In this document: piece after piece, positions 63,700 through 64,000 of the stretch
Numbering within the stretch: the stretch's first letter is position 1
Layout of the letters: each line of letters begins with the position of its first letter
Assembly: GCA_903825645.1 (NCBI GenBank)
Contig: CAIKBL010000007.1
Coordinates: forward strand, 1 to 64,000
Direction of reading: 5' to 3'
Origin: an uncultured Pseudomonadota bacterium
GTDB lineage: Bacteria; Pseudomonadota; Gammaproteobacteria; Ga0077536
DNA: 64,000 nucleotides
Translations under genes and position numbers: made by a program
Notes under the pieces: model-generated
What the model saw: the letters and a program-made list of their open reading frames with translations, nothing else
What the model was told of the DNA's origin: nothing
Databases searched by the model: none

Positions 63700-64000
63700 T
63701 TGGACATTCCTGTACATCTCCCCGGTGCGATTCTCTGTGTGGTGGTCGGTAAACCGATCGCGCATAGTCGATCGCCCGTCATTCATCGACTTTTCGCAGA
63801 GCAATTTCAATTGCCGCTGCAGTACGAGCGTTTGCTCGTTGAACCGGGCTTTCTGAGCGCGGCCGTGGGCGCACTTAGACGTCTGGCCTGTCGGGGTGTC
63901 AATGTCACGGTCCCACTGAAGGCGGAAGCAGCCTCGTTGGCAGACATTCGGACCGACGCGGTCGAACTCGCCGGTGCGGCCAATACGCTTTGGTGGTCAG
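63700..64000 (+). CDS. aroE: shikimate dehydrogenase, 5' part (cut by window edge)
   Basis: Reduces 3-dehydroshikimate with NADPH in the shikimate pathway. The visible 100 residues include the shikimate-binding SxS motif in GKPIAHSRSPVIH, the catalytic Lys in GVNVTVPLKAEA and AGAANTLWW. Start taken as TTG at 63700, with GGAGG four bases upstream and the protein beginning DIPVHLPG; no ATG is available in a better place. The gene runs off the window. Confidence 0.9.
   Translation, partial: MDIPVHLPGAILCVVVGKPIAHSRSPVIHRLFAEQFQLPLQYERLLVEPGFLSAAVGALRRLACRGVNVTVPLKAEAASLADIRTDAVELAGAANTLWWS

Overview
The window reads as an intact chromosomal segment of a Gram-negative, aerobic proteobacterium, most likely a gammaproteobacterium. 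The pointers are the housekeeping order lgt-thyA-folA facing apaG-apaH, a ubiK-like gene next to glnK-amtB, a TonB-ExbB-ExbD set, periplasmic c-type cytochromes, a PQQ-dependent dehydrogenase and a terminal aroE start. Base composition is moderately GC-rich by eye. I saw no tRNA, rRNA, CRISPR array, phage or integrative element. The only mobile DNA is one decayed IS5-family fragment.

Layout. 0.3-3.5 kb: Rieske oxygenase and molybdopterin oxidoreductase. 3.8-7.9 kb: ketopantoate-reductase-like gene, tonB-exbB-exbD, and an rhlE-type helicase. 8-14.4 kb: amidase, esterase, and an acetoin/2-oxoacid dehydrogenase operon (E1 alpha, E1 beta, lipoyl-hydrolase E2-like protein) followed by a SnoaL-like protein. 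14.4-20 kb: two nitroreductases, a ferric-reductase-like membrane protein, a tetraheme cytochrome and a photolyase in one tight unit, and a beta-lactamase-fold esterase. 20-26.4 kb: enoyl-CoA hydratase, PhyH oxygenase, luciferase-like oxidoreductase, family III CoA-transferase, methyltransferase and MFS carrier. 26.4-31.1 kb: a former SDR / exported protein / acyl-CoA dehydrogenase / phosphotransferase operon whose last gene is a multiply broken pseudogene capped by the IS5 remnant. 31.2-36.7 kb: Rap1a-like exported protein, sulfurtransferase, PAS histidine kinase with NarL-type regulator, HDOD protein. 36.8-42.4 kb: GST-like protein, cupin, luciferase-like oxidoreductase and a two-subunit N,N-dimethylformamidase-like enzyme. 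43.2-51 kb: DeaD helicase, acyl-CoA synthetase, hydrolase, GST, luciferase-like oxidoreductase and cytochrome P450. 51.3-57.8 kb: housekeeping genes and a glnK-amtB locus with sigma-54/NtrC-like promoters, then a double CDGSH protein. 58.2-63.1 kb: Baeyer-Villiger monooxygenase, then a PQQ alcohol dehydrogenase with a lanthanide-type active site overlapping a gene that fuses a XoxJ-like binding protein to a XoxG-like cytochrome c. 63.7 kb to the edge: aroE.

How it works together. Apart from the housekeeping blocks, most genes are oxygenases, CoA-dependent enzymes and hydrolases: Rieske, P450, BVMO, three LLM flavoproteins, PhyH, CoA ligase, CoA-transferase, acyl-CoA dehydrogenase, hydratase, SDR, esterases and amidases. 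This looks like catabolism of hydrophobic cyclic or branched substrates (terpenoid, steroid or similar), but no single pathway can be assigned from sequence alone. The most unusual items are the XoxJ-cytochrome fusion beside a lanthanide-type PQQ dehydrogenase, the membrane b-type/tetraheme/photolyase unit, the dimethylformamidase-like cluster, and the step-by-step decay of the phosphotransferase gene.
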